A stretch of DNA of 64,000 bases from Caballeronia humi (GTDB lineage: Bacteria; Pseudomonadota; Gammaproteobacteria; Burkholderiales; Burkholderiaceae), in contig NZ_FCNW02000001.1 in the NCBI RefSeq assembly GCF_001544475.1, forward strand, positions 62,001 through 126,000, given 5' to 3'. Both the position numbers and the translations under genes were made by a program. Shown piece after piece: positions 1 to 8,748 of this stretch. Positions within the stretch are counted from its first letter, which is position 1. Every line of letters starts with the position of its first letter. The notes below the pieces were generated by a model. The model did no database searches and was not told the DNA's origin. It saw nothing but the letters and a program-made list of their open reading frames with translations.

Positions 1-396
1 GGAAAATATTACTCGTACATTTCGCAATCATTTATTGCACGATTCTCAATAATCCAACATTCGGATTTGTCCCGTTGCGCGCGCCTTTTTGATATGTAGT
101 GAATGCGCAACGCCGCATGGTTGACACCGCCTCGCCAACCCGTTTGATTTGCCTCGAAGTCTTATCCAGTAAGGCTTTCAGCGATCATTTCCATCATTGC
201 CGATCAAAGAATAGGTTATTGCTGAAAACGGAATGCCTGTGCTGTAACACCGTCTTTACACTTCCTGAGGTCCGGAAACAAATGTGTTCGAGGTTGAACA
301 TATTGCTCGCCTGACAGCGCCTCTCGCAGCGCGTCGGAGAGAAGGTTTCCTTCAAGCCTGGGTTTACAGACCCATTCTGCTCTCGGAGTTACAAAG
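1..396. other. Non-coding upstream region of the porin gene
   Basis: No convincing gene is seen in these 396 bases. The left part is AT-rich compared with the rest of the window. A purine-rich ribosome-binding site (GGAG) lies about 9 bases before the porin ATG. The long leader is compatible with post-transcriptional control of an abundant outer-membrane protein, but no specific operator or small-RNA target could be identified by eye. Confidence 0.5.
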
Positions 397-1536
397 ATGA
401 AAAAGACTCTCATGGTCGCCGCCCTCACGGGCGTATTTGCTACCGCCGCTCAAGCGCAAAGCAGCGTCACGCTGTATGGCCTGATCGACGCGGGCATCAC
501 GTATACCAATAATCAGCAGGGCCACAGCAACTTCAAGGCGACGAGCGGTTCGGTCAACGGCAGCCGTTGGGGCTTGCGCGGCGCGGAAGATCTCGGCGGC
601 GGCCTGAAGGCAATCTTCACGTTGGAAAACGGCTTCAACATCATGAACGGTCAGAACGGCCAGGGTGGTCGTGAATTCGGCCGCCAGGCATTCGTCGGTC
701 TGTCGAGCGAGCAGTACGGCGCCGTGACCCTCGGCCGTCAGTACGATTCCGTCGTCGACTATCTCGGCCCGCTGGCGCTGACCGGCACGCAATACGGCGG
801 CACGCAGTTCGCCCACCCGTTCGACAACGACAACCTCGACAACTCGTTCCGCGTGAACAACTCGGTCAAGTACACGAGCGCGAACTATGCAGGCTTCAAG
901 TTCGGCGGCATGTACGGCTTCTCGAACCAGGCCGACGGCTTCTCGAACAACCGCGCTTACAGCGTCGGCGCATCGTATAACTACGGTCCGTTGAACGTCG
1001 CTGCGGCGTACATGCAACTGAACAACGGCGACGCGACGGTTTCGGGCAACGCGCTCGGCGCAGTGAGCGGCGACAACCCGCTGGCAGCCGGCCGTCAACG
1101 CACGTTCGGCGGCGGTCTGAGCTACGCGTTCGGCCCGGCCGTGGTTGGCTTCGTGTTCACGCAAACGATGCTCGACGACGCGCTCGGCGTCACGGCAGCG
1201 GGCACGGGCGGCAGCGCGATTCCGTTCAGCGACGGTCACGCACGCTTCTCGAACTACGAAATCAATGGCCGTTACAACCTGACGCCGGCTCTGAGCCTGG
1301 CAGGCGCGTACACGTACACCGACAGCCGTATCGATGGCGTGAAGCCGAAGTTCCACCAAGTGAGCGTGCAAACAGCCTACGCGCTGTCGAAGCGCACGGA
1401 CGTGTATCTGCAAGGCGAATACCAGCACGTTTCGGACACGGAAGGCACGGGCCTCGGCGCGACGATCACGGGTGTTGGCGTGTCGTCGACGGAAAACCAG
1501 GTTTCGGCAACGATCGGTGTACGTCACCGCTTCTAA
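397..1536 (+). CDS. Gram-negative porin (Burkholderia OmpC-like)
   Basis: The 379-residue product is a trimeric-type general diffusion porin of the outer membrane, allowing passive entry of small hydrophilic solutes. It has a classic signal peptide (MKKTLMVAALTGVFATAAQA, cleavage after AQA at residue 20). The mature start SSVTLYGLIDAGI is typical of betaproteobacterial porins. Alternating amphipathic beta strands rich in Tyr, Asn and Gly follow, and the protein ends in a C-terminal phenylalanine (VRHRF), the usual recognition signal for the outer-membrane assembly machinery. Length and both ends are normal, so it looks intact. It is monocistronic, with a strong terminator just after the stop. 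A long open frame on the opposite strand is only a GC-skew shadow. Confidence 0.95.
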   Translation: MKKTLMVAALTGVFATAAQAQSSVTLYGLIDAGITYTNNQQGHSNFKATSGSVNGSRWGLRGAEDLGGGLKAIFTLENGFNIMNGQNGQGGREFGRQAFVGLSSEQYGAVTLGRQYDSVVDYLGPLALTGTQYGGTQFAHPFDNDNLDNSFRVNNSVKYTSANYAGFKFGGMYGFSNQADGFSNNRAYSVGASYNYGPLNVAAAYMQLNNGDATVSGNALGAVSGDNPLAAGRQRTFGGGLSYAFGPAVVGFVFTQTMLDDALGVTAAGTGGSAIPFSDGHARFSNYEINGRYNLTPALSLAGAYTYTDSRIDGVKPKFHQVSVQTAYALSKRTDVYLQGEYQHVSDTEGTGLGATITGVGVSSTENQVSATIGVRHRF

Positions 1537-1564
1537 GCTGGACTGGCAGTACAGATATGAAAAA

Positions 1565-1588
1565 AGGCGCCGCTCGGCGCCTTTTTTT
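1565..1588 (+). terminator. Rho-independent terminator after the porin gene
   Basis: GGCGCC-GCTC-GGCGCC-type hairpin followed by seven T residues, starting 29 bases past the porin stop codon. It also separates the porin from the convergent greB gene. Confidence 0.9.
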
Positions 1589-1602
1589 GTGCCTCTCAGG
1601 GC

Positions 1603-2160
1603 TCACGCCGACTTTGGATACCGCACGTCGACGATATCGATTTGCTGAATTCCCACCGGCGTGTGCAGCGCGACGGTATCGCCGATCTTCGCCTTCAGGA
1701 GCGCCCGCGCGATCGGCGAGATCCAGCTCACATAGCCCTGATCGAGATCAACCTCGTCCACTCCGACGACCCGCACCGTATGCACTTCGCCGTCGTCGCC
1801 GGCGTAATCGACGGTCGCGCCGAAGAACACCTGATCGACATTCTCCTGCTTACTGCTATCGACGACTTCCGCCAGATCGAGCCGCTTCGTGAGAAAACGA
1901 ATGCGCCGGTCAATTTCGCGCAGACGCCGCTTCCCGTAAATGTAGTCCCCATTCTCCGAGCGATCCCCGTTCGACGCCGCCCACGACAGCAGCCTCACGA
2001 TCTCAGGCCGCTCGACATCGAGCAGATGCAGCAATTCGTCACGCAGCCGCAGATGCCCTGCCGGCGTGATGTAGTTCTTGGTGCCGGCAGGCATGTCCGG
2101 CTGCGCGATGTCGAGATCGTCGTCGCTCTCTTCGGATTCTTTGACAAATGCTTTATTCAT
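1603..2160 (-). CDS. greB: Transcription elongation factor GreB
   Basis: The 185-residue protein rescues backtracked RNA polymerase by stimulating cleavage of the transcript 3' end. The N-terminal coiled-coil hairpin (about residues 30-105) carries the conserved acidic tip region in NGDRSENGDYIYGKRRLREID, followed by the FKBP-like C-terminal domain (about 110-180). The motif NGDYIYGKRRLREIDRRIRFL and the length point to GreB rather than GreA. A short acidic N-terminal extension (residues 1-25) precedes the conserved part. The gene is transcribed away from the tRNA-Arg cluster and converges on the porin. Confidence 0.93.
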   Translation of the reverse strand: MNKAFVKESEESDDDLDIAQPDMPAGTKNYITPAGHLRLRDELLHLLDVERPEIVRLLSWAASNGDRSENGDYIYGKRRLREIDRRIRFLTKRLDLAEVVDSSKQENVDQVFFGATVDYAGDDGEVHTVRVVGVDEVDLDQGYVSWISPIARALLKAKIGDTVALHTPVGIQQIDIVDVRYPKSA

Positions 2161-2281
2161 GGTGCCAACCGCTCGAAAAAATCCGTGGAAACGCGAAAAC
2201 GCCTATGTACAAGGTATCACGAAGGTGGACGAAAACGCTGAAAACCGCCTTCCAGCCCTTCCTTTTTCAGATAGCTTTGTC

Positions 2282-2287
2282 TATAAT
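2282..2287 (+). promoter_or_regulatory. Putative -10 box of the tRNA-Arg cluster
   Basis: A perfect TATAAT lies 13 bases before the first tRNA-Arg. The spacer downstream is short and GC-containing (CTCGCTTCTGCGT), as expected for stable-RNA promoters. No clear -35 element was found, so the assignment rests on the -10 box and its position. Confidence 0.55.
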
Positions 2288-2300
2288 CTCGCTTCTGCGT

Positions 2301-2377
2301 GCGGCTGTAGCTCAGTTGGATAGAGTACTTGGCTACGAACCAAGGGGTCGTGGGTTCGAATCCTGCCAGCCGCACCA
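2301..2377 (+). tRNA. tRNA-Arg(ACG), copy 1
   Basis: A 77-base cloverleaf with acceptor stem GCGGCTG/CAGCCGC, anticodon loop CTACGAA (anticodon ACG), TTCGAAT T-loop and an encoded CCA. The discriminator base is A. The A34 wobble position would be deaminated to inosine to read CGU/CGC/CGA. Confidence 0.97.
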
Positions 2378-2474
2378 TCTTTTCAGGCGTCTTTCCTTCG
2401 AGAAGGATGCTTAATCAGCAAAATGCGTTTAACCATAAGCGCAGTTCAGTAATAAGTCAGTACCGGTTTTGCGT

Positions 2475-2551
2475 GCGGCTGTAGCTCAGTTGGATAGAGT
2501 ACTTGGCTACGAACCAAGGGGTCGTGGGTTCGAATCCTGCCAGCCGCACCA
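2475..2551 (+). tRNA. tRNA-Arg(ACG), copy 2
   Basis: Identical over all 77 bases to copy 1, including the encoded CCA and discriminator A. The 97-base spacer after it is also identical to the spacer after copy 1, showing a recent tandem duplication. Confidence 0.97.
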
Positions 2552-2648
2552 TCTTTTCAGGCGTCTTTCCTTCGAGAAGGATGCTTAATCAGCAAAATGC
2601 GTTTAACCATAAGCGCAGTTCAGTAATAAGTCAGTACCGGTTTTGCGT

Positions 2649-2725
2649 GCGGCTGTAGCTCAGTTGGATAGAGTACTTGGCTACGAACCAAGGGGTCGTG
2701 GGTTCGAATCCTGCCAGCCGCGCCA
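2649..2725 (+). tRNA. tRNA-Arg(ACG), copy 3
   Basis: Same cloverleaf and ACG anticodon as copies 1 and 2, but the discriminator base is G instead of A (CAGCCGC-G-CCA). This copy is followed by its own strong terminator, suggesting that it is the original 3' end of the cluster. Confidence 0.96.
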
Positions 2726-2732
2726 CCTTTTA

Positions 2733-2761
2733 AAGGGCCTTCCATTCGGAAGGCCCTTTTT
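2733..2761 (+). terminator. Terminator of the tRNA-Arg cluster
   Basis: Hairpin AAGGGCCTTCC-ATTC-GGAAGGCCCTT followed by a short T run, 7 bases after the third tRNA. It probably ends the whole tri-tRNA transcript. Confidence 0.9.
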
Positions 2762-2779
2762 GTTCGTGCGCAGCGTTCA

Positions 2780-3271
2780 TTATTGCCGCGGCGCCGATCC
2801 GATATCGCCAATCCGACCATCCGGCGCCGGCACATCCTCCACCGATGCAACCGCGCTCGGCTCGCCGATTGCCTCGGCCCGGTCGCCGAGCAGCGTCTGC
2901 GGACGTCGCAGAAATTCGTCGTCGACAGTCTCGCCGAATGCATGGCGCACGAACGCGCGCAGCAACGCGATCCGCAGCGACGCGCCCCGCCCTTCCACCG
3001 ACTCCCCATGCTTGCCGAACGTCGCGACGCAAACCACTTCGCCGCGCCCGTGATCGCTCATTTCGAGCCGGCAAGCGCGCTCCAGAACAACCGACGCCGC
3101 TTCCCACGAAGTCGATGGCAGGAAGCGCCCGTCCCACGGCTTGCCGCGATCGTTGCCGCGGATGGAGAGCGTCTCCCCGCTGTCGGTGAAATGAATTTCC
3201 CGGATAAATTCATGCAAGCCGCGCGCGACCCAGTAATCGAGTGCGGTGCCTTCGAGATCGGATGTTTGCAT
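2780..3271 (-). CDS. DUF2591 / phage NinX-like protein
   Basis: The 163-residue protein resembles the DUF2591 family, typified by lambdoid phage NinX. Support comes from the opening MQTSDLEGTALDYWVARGLH, the central PSTSWEAASVVLER, and the downstream VATFGKHGESVEGRGASLRIALLRAFVRHAFGETVDDEF. The molecular function of the family is not established. The ATG at 3271 is chosen because the similarity begins there; upstream in-frame codons give only low-quality sequence. The roughly 35 C-terminal residues look disordered. It sits between the tRNA-Arg terminator and the 3' end of spoT, a plausible place for a phage-derived remnant, but no other phage gene is nearby. Confidence 0.6.
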   Translation of the reverse strand: MQTSDLEGTALDYWVARGLHEFIREIHFTDSGETLSIRGNDRGKPWDGRFLPSTSWEAASVVLERACRLEMSDHGRGEVVCVATFGKHGESVEGRGASLRIALLRAFVRHAFGETVDDEFLRRPQTLLGDRAEAIGEPSAVASVEDVPAPDGRIGDIGSAPRQ

Positions 3272-3361
3272 TGTCGTGCCTGGTTGTACGTCGAATTGAA
3301 CGAGTACGGGCACGCAGGTTACGTTCCAGCGCCGGCGCGCCAAAAACATCGAAACGCGGCG

Positions 3362-5782
3362 CTAGTAGTCAGCGCGCTCGCGATCGATACGCATGCCGCC
3401 GTCCTGGTTGCGATGATGCGGCTCGTCGCTCGGACGTTCGCGCGAGATGCGCATCACGTCCGGATTGGTCCGCACGCGCCGCATCACGTTCGCGAGGTGC
3501 ACGCGGTCGCTCACCTGAATCACGAAGCGCAACAGCGTGGCTTCCTGCGACGGATCTTCGTCCATCGCGATGTGGACGATGTTCGCATCCGCCGACGTGA
3601 TGTCCGCGGCGACGCGCGCGAACACGCCCTTCCTGTTCTTCACGAGCACCTTGACGGCGACGTCGAAGAGACGTCCCGGCTGCGGCGCCCACGCGACGTC
3701 GATCCAGCGCCCCGGATCGCGCCGATGGATACGCTGCGCGACACGGCAGTCGGTGGTGTGAATCGCCATGCCGAGGCCAATGCCGATGTAGCCCATGATG
3801 TCGTCGCCGGGGATCGGGCGGCAGCACGCCGACAACTGCACCGACATGCCTTCCGTGCCCGTGATGACGACGGGCGGCGCCGTGTTCGTCGTAAAGCTTT
3901 CGCGCGGGGAATCGTCGTCGTCGCGGCCGTTCATCAACACTTCGATGCGTTTCGCCATCACCGCCGCGACACGCCGGCCGAGGCCGATGTCCGCGAAAAT
4001 TTCCTGGCGAGACTTGTTGCCGGTCCACTGCACGAGCTTTTCCCACGCTTCCGGCGTGACTTCGGCGAGTGACAGGCCATAGGCCTTGAGACTCTGATCG
4101 ACGAGCCGCTCGCCCAGTTGCACTGACTCGTTGAGGCGCATCGTCTTCAGATAGTGCCGAATGGCCGAGCGCGCCTTGCCTGTACGCACGAAGCCGAGCC
4201 ACGCGGGATTCGGCTTCGAATACGGCGCGGTGATCACCTCGACGATGTCGCCGCTCTTCAGCTCGGTGCGCAGCGGCAGCAATTCGTTGTTGATCTTCAC
4301 GGCGACGCACTGGTTGCCGAGGTCGCTGTGGATCGAATATGCGAAGTCGAGCGCCGTGGCCCCGCGCGGCAGCGGCATGATCTTCGACTTCGGCGTGAAG
4401 ACGTAGACGGCGTCCGGGAACAGGTCGATCTTGACGTGTTCGAGGAATTCGCTGGAATCGCCCGCTTCGCTCTGGATGTCGAGCAGCGACTTGAGCCACT
4501 GATGCGCGCGCTTTTGCACGTCGTTGAGATCCGCACCGCCGTTCTTGTAGAGCCAGTGCGCCGCGACGCCCGCTTCGGCGATCTCGTGCATCTTGCGCGT
4601 GCGGATCTGGAACTCGATCGGTGCGCCGAACGGGCCGACGAGCGTGGTGTGCAACGACTGATAGCCGTTCACCTTCGGAATCGCGATGTAATCCTTGAAC
4701 TTGCCCGGCACCGGCTTGTAGAGCGCATGCAGCGCGCCGATGCACGTATAGCACTCGAGCGCGCTCTCGACCACCACGCGGAACCCGTACACATCGAGCA
4801 CCTGCGAGAACGACAACTGCTTGTCGCGCATCTTCTTGTAGATGCTGTAGATGGTCTTTTCGCGGCCGGTGACTTCGGCGCCGATCTTCGCATCACAGAT
4901 CGTGCGCTGGACCGCTTCGAGAATCTTCCCAACCACTTCCCGCCGATTCCCGCGCGCCGCCTTCACCGCTTTTTCGAGCGTGGCGTAGCGATTTGGATTG
5001 AAGTTCGCGAAGCTCAGGTCCTGCAGTTCGCGATACGTGTTGTTCAGGCCAAGCCGGTGCGCGATAGGCGCGTAAATATCAATGGTTTCACGCGCCACAC
5101 GCCGCCGCTTCTCCGACGGCACCGCGCCGAGCGTGCGCATGTTGTGCAGCCGGTCGGCGAGCTTGACGAGGATCACGCGCACATCACGCGCCATCGCGAG
5201 CAGCATTTTCCGGAAGTTTTCCGCCTGCGCTTCCTCGCGATTGCGGAACTCCATCTTGTCCAGCTTCGACAACCCGTCGACCAGTTCCGCGACCTTCGCG
5301 CCGAATCGCTCCGCGATTTCGGTCTTGGTTACGCCCTGGTCTTCAATCACGTCGTGCAGGAGCGCCGCCATGATCGACTGCGCGTCGAGCTTCCAGCCCG
5401 CGCAGATTTCCGCGACCGCGACCGGATGCGTGATGTACGGCTCGCCGCTCTGCCGATACTGGCCGAGATGCGCTTCGTCGCTGAAATGGAAAGCCGCCTT
5501 CACTTCCTTGATCTCTTCCGGCGTGAGATAGGAGGCAAGCTCGTTCGTCAGCTTCGAGATCGAAACGACGTCGTGGCGGCGCGGCTTTTCGGGAGTGGCG
5601 GTTGGCCCGAACAGATGGCGAAACGACTGTTCGAGGACTGCGTCGATGTACTTGCGGGCGGGAAGCGACTGATTCGAATCCTGATCCTGCTCGTTGGCTG
5701 AATCAGAATTCAAATCGGAATTCGAATCGTGGTCGGCGTCGGAATCCACGTCGATGGAGACGGGCACTGGTGTGTGACTCAT
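3362..5782 (-). CDS. spoT: Bifunctional (p)ppGpp synthetase/hydrolase (SpoT/Rsh)
   Basis: The 806-residue enzyme makes and degrades the alarmone (p)ppGpp. In order it has an Asp/Ser/Asn-rich N-terminal extension (about 8-40), an HD hydrolase domain with HDVIED (143-148) and KLADRLHNMRT, a RelA/SpoT synthetase domain (about 310-440, including KKMRDK, YGFRVVVE and EFQIRTRKMHEIAEAGVAAHW), a TGS domain (DAVYVFTPKSKIMPLPRGATALDFAYSIH, cut here for length), and a C-terminal ACT domain (about 715-790). Intact HD and synthetase motifs argue for a truly bifunctional enzyme rather than a RelA-type monofunctional synthetase. It follows rpoZ and gmk on the same strand, the conserved proteobacterial order. 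The N-terminal extension is unusually acidic and repetitive. Confidence 0.95.
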   Translation of the reverse strand: MSHTPVPVSIDVDSDADHDSNSDLNSDSANEQDQDSNQSLPARKYIDAVLEQSFRHLFGPTATPEKPRRHDVVSISKLTNELASYLTPEEIKEVKAAFHFSDEAHLGQYRQSGEPYITHPVAVAEICAGWKLDAQSIMAALLHDVIEDQGVTKTEIAERFGAKVAELVDGLSKLDKMEFRNREEAQAENFRKMLLAMARDVRVILVKLADRLHNMRTLGAVPSEKRRRVARETIDIYAPIAHRLGLNNTYRELQDLSFANFNPNRYATLEKAVKAARGNRREVVGKILEAVQRTICDAKIGAEVTGREKTIYSIYKKMRDKQLSFSQVLDVYGFRVVVESALECYTCIGALHALYKPVPGKFKDYIAIPKVNGYQSLHTTLVGPFGAPIEFQIRTRKMHEIAEAGVAAHWLYKNGGADLNDVQKRAHQWLKSLLDIQSEAGDSSEFLEHVKIDLFPDAVYVFTPKSKIMPLPRGATALDFAYSIHSDLGNQCVAVKINNELLPLRTELKSGDIVEVITAPYSKPNPAWLGFVRTGKARSAIRHYLKTMRLNESVQLGERLVDQSLKAYGLSLAEVTPEAWEKLVQWTGNKSRQEIFADIGLGRRVAAVMAKRIEVLMNGRDDDDSPRESFTTNTAPPVVITGTEGMSVQLSACCRPIPGDDIMGYIGIGLGMAIHTTDCRVAQRIHRRDPGRWIDVAWAPQPGRLFDVAVKVLVKNRKGVFARVAADITSADANIVHIAMDEDPSQEATLLRFVIQVSDRVHLANVMRRVRTNPDVMRISRERPSDEPHHRNQDGGMRIDRERADY

Positions 5783-5854
5783 GTTCGCCTCCGTGGTGGG
5801 TGACGTAGCCGACGTCGATGGTTGAGGTGCGACCGACGCTAAAAACGGTGCGCG

Positions 5855-6058
5855 TTAGACCGGCACCTTCTTCAGCATCTCCACGCCGACCTGGCCGGCC
5901 GCGATTTCGCGCAGCGCAACGACCGTCGGCTTGTCACGGCTTTCGATCTTCGGCGTGTGGCCTTGTGCGAGCTGACGCGCGCGATACGTTGCCGCGAGCG
6001 CGAGCTCGAAGCGATTCGGGATCATTTTCAGACAGTCTTCGACGGTGATGCGAGCCAT
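5855..6058 (-). CDS. rpoZ: RNA polymerase omega subunit
   Basis: The 67-residue protein [20 protein letters not shown]... is the omega subunit, which helps fold and stabilise the beta-prime subunit and contributes to ppGpp binding. Its length is normal for Burkholderiaceae. An AAGGAAAC ribosome-binding site lies before the ATG. It lies between gmk and spoT on the same strand, so its close link with the ppGpp synthetase is both positional and functional. Confidence 0.95.
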   Translation of the reverse strand: MARITVEDCLKMIPNRFELALAATYRARQLAQGHTPKIESRDKPTVVALREIAAGQVGVEMLKKVPV

Positions 6059-6114
6059 GTTTGTTTCCTTGGAATATGTTCTTTATTCTACCTTATGTGA
6101 CCGGAACGCCCTGA

Positions 6115-6792
6115 TCACGAAGCATGCGGCGTGTGAATCCCCAACTCCACGAAAAGCTGCGTGTGGCGGGCGTATTGCGAACCGAAGCGCAGACGCGTCG
6201 CCTTGACGAGACACTGCAACTCGGCAAGCGCCCGCTCAAAGTTCTCGTTGATGACGACATACTCCGCTTCCGGCGCGTGCGACATCTCGCTGCCGGCCGC
6301 GAGCAGGCGCCGCACGATCACGTTTTGCGGGTCCTGGCCGCGCTTTTTCAGTCGGTCTTCGAGCGCATCGAGCGACGGCGGCAGAATGAAGATCTCCACC
6401 GCGTTCCTGAACTGCTTCTTGACCTGCTGCGCGCCCTGCCAGTCGATTTCGAGCAGCACGTCGTGGCCGCTCTTCATCTGCTCCTCGATCCACACGCGAG
6501 AAGTCGCGTAGTAGTTGCCGTGCACTTCCGCGCTTTCGAGGAATTCGCCCTTCGCGTGCCGCTCCATGAACTCGTCGACGGAGACGAAGTGGTACTGCAC
6601 GCCGTTCTGGTCCTTCGGACGCGGCTCGCGCGTCGTGTACGACACCGACAGCCGGATCGCCTGGTCCTGCGCGAGCAGCGCGTTGACGAGCGTCGACTTG
6701 CCCGCGCCCGACGGCGCGACGACCATGAACAAATTGCCCGGATAGATGCCGGTGTAGGTGCTGAGATGCGAGGTGCGCGACGTGGTGGTCAT
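6115..6792 (-). CDS. gmk: Guanylate kinase
   Basis: The 225-residue kinase phosphorylates GMP to GDP with ATP in the cytoplasm. The P-loop is [17 protein letters not shown] (about residues 25-41), and the GMP-binding region is [22 protein letters not shown]. The lid segment and conserved [12 protein letters not shown] follow. Its start is 7 bases after the yicC stop, and the GGAG ribosome-binding site overlaps the yicC 3' end, so the two are probably translationally coupled. A roughly 20-residue non-conserved N-terminus precedes the P-loop domain. Confidence 0.95.
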   Translation of the reverse strand: MTTTSRTSHLSTYTGIYPGNLFMVVAPSGAGKSTLVNALLAQDQAIRLSVSYTTREPRPKDQNGVQYHFVSVDEFMERHAKGEFLESAEVHGNYYATSRVWIEEQMKSGHDVLLEIDWQGAQQVKKQFRNAVEIFILPPSLDALEDRLKKRGQDPQNVIVRRLLAAGSEMSHAPEAEYVVINENFERALAELQCLVKATRLRFGSQYARHTQLFVELGIHTPHAS

Positions 6793-6799
6793 TGAAGCG

Positions 6800-7732
6800 T
6801 TACTCCAGGTTCTGTACTTGCTCGCGCATCTGCTCGATGAGGAGCTTCAACGTCATCGATGAATCCGCGAGTTCCTTCGCCGCCGCCTTCGAGCCGAGCG
6901 TGTTCGCCTCGCGGTTCAGCTCCTGCATCATGAAGTCGAGCCGCTTGCCGACCTTGCCGCCCTTTTGCAGCACGTGGCGCGTCTCGTTCAGGTGCGCGGT
7001 GAGCCGCTGCAGTTCTTCCGCGATATCGATGCGAATGCCGTAGATCGTCACTTCCTGGCGGATGCGTTCCGCGATTTCCTCACGCGGAAGACTCGTCGAC
7101 GTGCCTTCCGGCGCCGCGATGCCGAGCGCATCCTGCAAGCGTTCGACGATCTTCTGCTGATGCTTCGCGATCAGTTCCGGCACGAGCGGCGTCACGCGCG
7201 CGACGATCGCTTCCATCTCCGTCACGTTGTTGATCAGCACCGCCGCGAGCGCCGCGCCCTCGCGTGCGCGCACGTCGATGAGATCGGCGATCGCCTGCTT
7301 GCCGCACGCGAGCACCGCTTCGCGCAGCGCTTCCGGCGACACACCGCCCTCCGCCAGCACGCCCGGCCAGCGCAGGATTTCGCCAGTGCGCATGCGTTCG
7401 GCGTCGGGGAAAATTTCCAGCACCGAGCGCTCGAGCGCCGCGAGTTGCGAAAGCGTGTCGCGATTGAGCGCGCCCGCGCTCGCCGCCTGTTCCGCGCGAT
7501 TCAGGTTGATACGGATATCGACCTTGCCGCGCGAGAGCTTCGTCATCAACATTTCGCGCAATTGCGGTTCGCACACGCGCACGTCTTCGGGCATGCGGAA
7601 GTTCAGGTCGAGAAAGCGAGAATTCACCGTGCGCAATTCCACCGATACTCCGACGCCCGAGCCGTTGGCGCCCGCGCCACCGGCGGCGACTTCGCGCGTC
7701 GCGCTCGCATAGCCTGTCATGCTGTAGATCAT
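6800..7732 (-). CDS. yicC: YicC family endoribonuclease
   Basis: The 310-residue YicC-like protein has the family's typical opening [11 protein letters not shown], conserved [19 protein letters not shown] (about 33-51) and the C-terminal [25 protein letters not shown] (cut for length). The family is now described as an endoribonuclease with an N-terminal YicC domain and a DUF1732 C-terminal domain. An Ala/Gly-rich insertion (residues 15-27) is a local peculiarity. It is the first gene of the minus-strand yicC-gmk-rpoZ-spoT block and is divergent from rph, a common arrangement for these RNA-metabolism genes. Confidence 0.9.
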   Translation of the reverse strand: MIYSMTGYASATREVAAGGAGANGSGVGVSVELRTVNSRFLDLNFRMPEDVRVCEPQLREMLMTKLSRGKVDIRINLNRAEQAASAGALNRDTLSQLAALERSVLEIFPDAERMRTGEILRWPGVLAEGGVSPEALREAVLACGKQAIADLIDVRAREGAALAAVLINNVTEMEAIVARVTPLVPELIAKHQQKIVERLQDALGIAAPEGTSTSLPREEIAERIRQEVTIYGIRIDIAEELQRLTAHLNETRHVLQKGGKVGKRLDFMMQELNREANTLGSKAAAKELADSSMTLKLLIEQMREQVQNLE

Positions 7733-7986
7733 CGTACGTCTCGCGATATGGCCTTCAGAAAGAAGGCCGGTTTGCTACGAGCGCCCGGCTCGAGGTTGGT
7801 GCTGTCAGAGGCACGCGAGGATGGCCGGGCGGGGAAGCGAACATTATCCCATTTTTACCGTCATCGCCCGTCAAACGGCCTTGCGTACCGGTGCGCTCGC
7901 GGGCCTCGCCGGACGTGCATCTCGAATAAAGATAAAATCACGGGTTACGCGCTGCTTCCTTTTTCCCTCCTTTTTCTCCGCCATCC
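7733..7986. promoter_or_regulatory. Divergent promoter region yicC / rph
   Basis: A 254-base intergenic region separates the divergent yicC and rph genes. A TAAAAT box at 7933-7938 on the plus strand is the best -10 candidate for the rph operon, with its start about 50 bases downstream. No clear -35 element, repeats or coding potential were found. Confidence 0.4.
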
Positions 7987-8748
7987 ATGACCGACTCCGT
8001 CCTGCTCGACCCCGCCTCCTTCGTCCGCCCGAGCGGCCGTCGCGCGAACCAGTTGCGCGACGTGCGCATCACGCGCCATTACACGAAACACGCGGAAGGC
8101 TCGGTGCTCGTCGAATTCGGCGACACCAAGGTGATCTGCACCGCGAGCATCGCCGAGCGCGTGCCGGAATTCCTGCGCGGCCGCGACCAGGGCTGGCTCA
8201 CGGCGGAATACGGCATGCTGCCGCGCGCGACGCACACGCGCAGCGACCGCGAGGCTGCGCGCGGCAAGCAGACCGGCCGCACGCAGGAAATCCAGCGGCT
8301 GATCGGCCGGGCGCTGCGCTCGGTGTTCGACCTGAACAAGCTGGGCGCGCGCACGTTGCACATCGATTGCGACGTGATCCAGGCCGACGGCGGCACGCGC
8401 ACCGCGAGCATCACCGGCGCGTTCGTCGCGGCGCACGATGCCGTCTCGAAGCTGATCGCGGCGGGCAAGATCACCGAATCGCCGGTCAACGATTTCGTCG
8501 CGGCGATTTCGGTCGGCGTGTACGAAGGTGAGCCGGTGCTCGATCTCGACTACGACGAAGACTCGCAGTGCGACACCGACATGAACGTCGTGATGACGGG
8601 CGCGGGCGGTTTCGTCGAGGTGCAGGGAACGGCCGAGGGCGTGCCCTTCTCGCGCGCCGAAATGAATACGCTGCTGGATCTCGCGCAAAGCGGCATCGAA
8701 GCGCTGATCGCGAAGCAGAAAGCCGCGCTGGAGCTTAAAGGTGTCTGA
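7987..8748 (+). CDS. rph: Ribonuclease PH
   Basis: The 253-residue phosphorolytic 3'-5' exoribonuclease trims tRNA 3' ends. The family opening [22 protein letters not shown] (cut here) is followed by [40 protein letters not shown] and [16 protein letters not shown], and later by [20 protein letters not shown]. The length is standard and no catalytic segment is missing. Its stop codon overlaps the start of rdgB. It is the first gene of a four-gene plus-strand operon. Confidence 0.96.
   Translation: MTDSVLLDPASFVRPSGRRANQLRDVRITRHYTKHAEGSVLVEFGDTKVICTASIAERVPEFLRGRDQGWLTAEYGMLPRATHTRSDREAARGKQTGRTQEIQRLIGRALRSVFDLNKLGARTLHIDCDVIQADGGTRTASITGAFVAAHDAVSKLIAAGKITESPVNDFVAAISVGVYEGEPVLDLDYDEDSQCDTDMNVVMTGAGGFVEVQGTAEGVPFSRAEMNTLLDLAQSGIEALIAKQKAALELKGV

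Larger units (their letters stand above)
2301..2648 (+). repeat. Exact tandem duplication, two 174-bp units
   Basis: Positions 2301-2474 and 2475-2648 match base for base, each unit being one tRNA-Arg plus a 97-base spacer. The third tRNA starts a partial third unit that diverges at the discriminator base. Confidence 0.95.

Noticed and set aside
364-1527. Long open frame antisense to the porin
   Set aside because: It mirrors the codon bias of the porin gene, has no ribosome-binding site and has Arg-rich sequence typical of GC-skew shadow frames.
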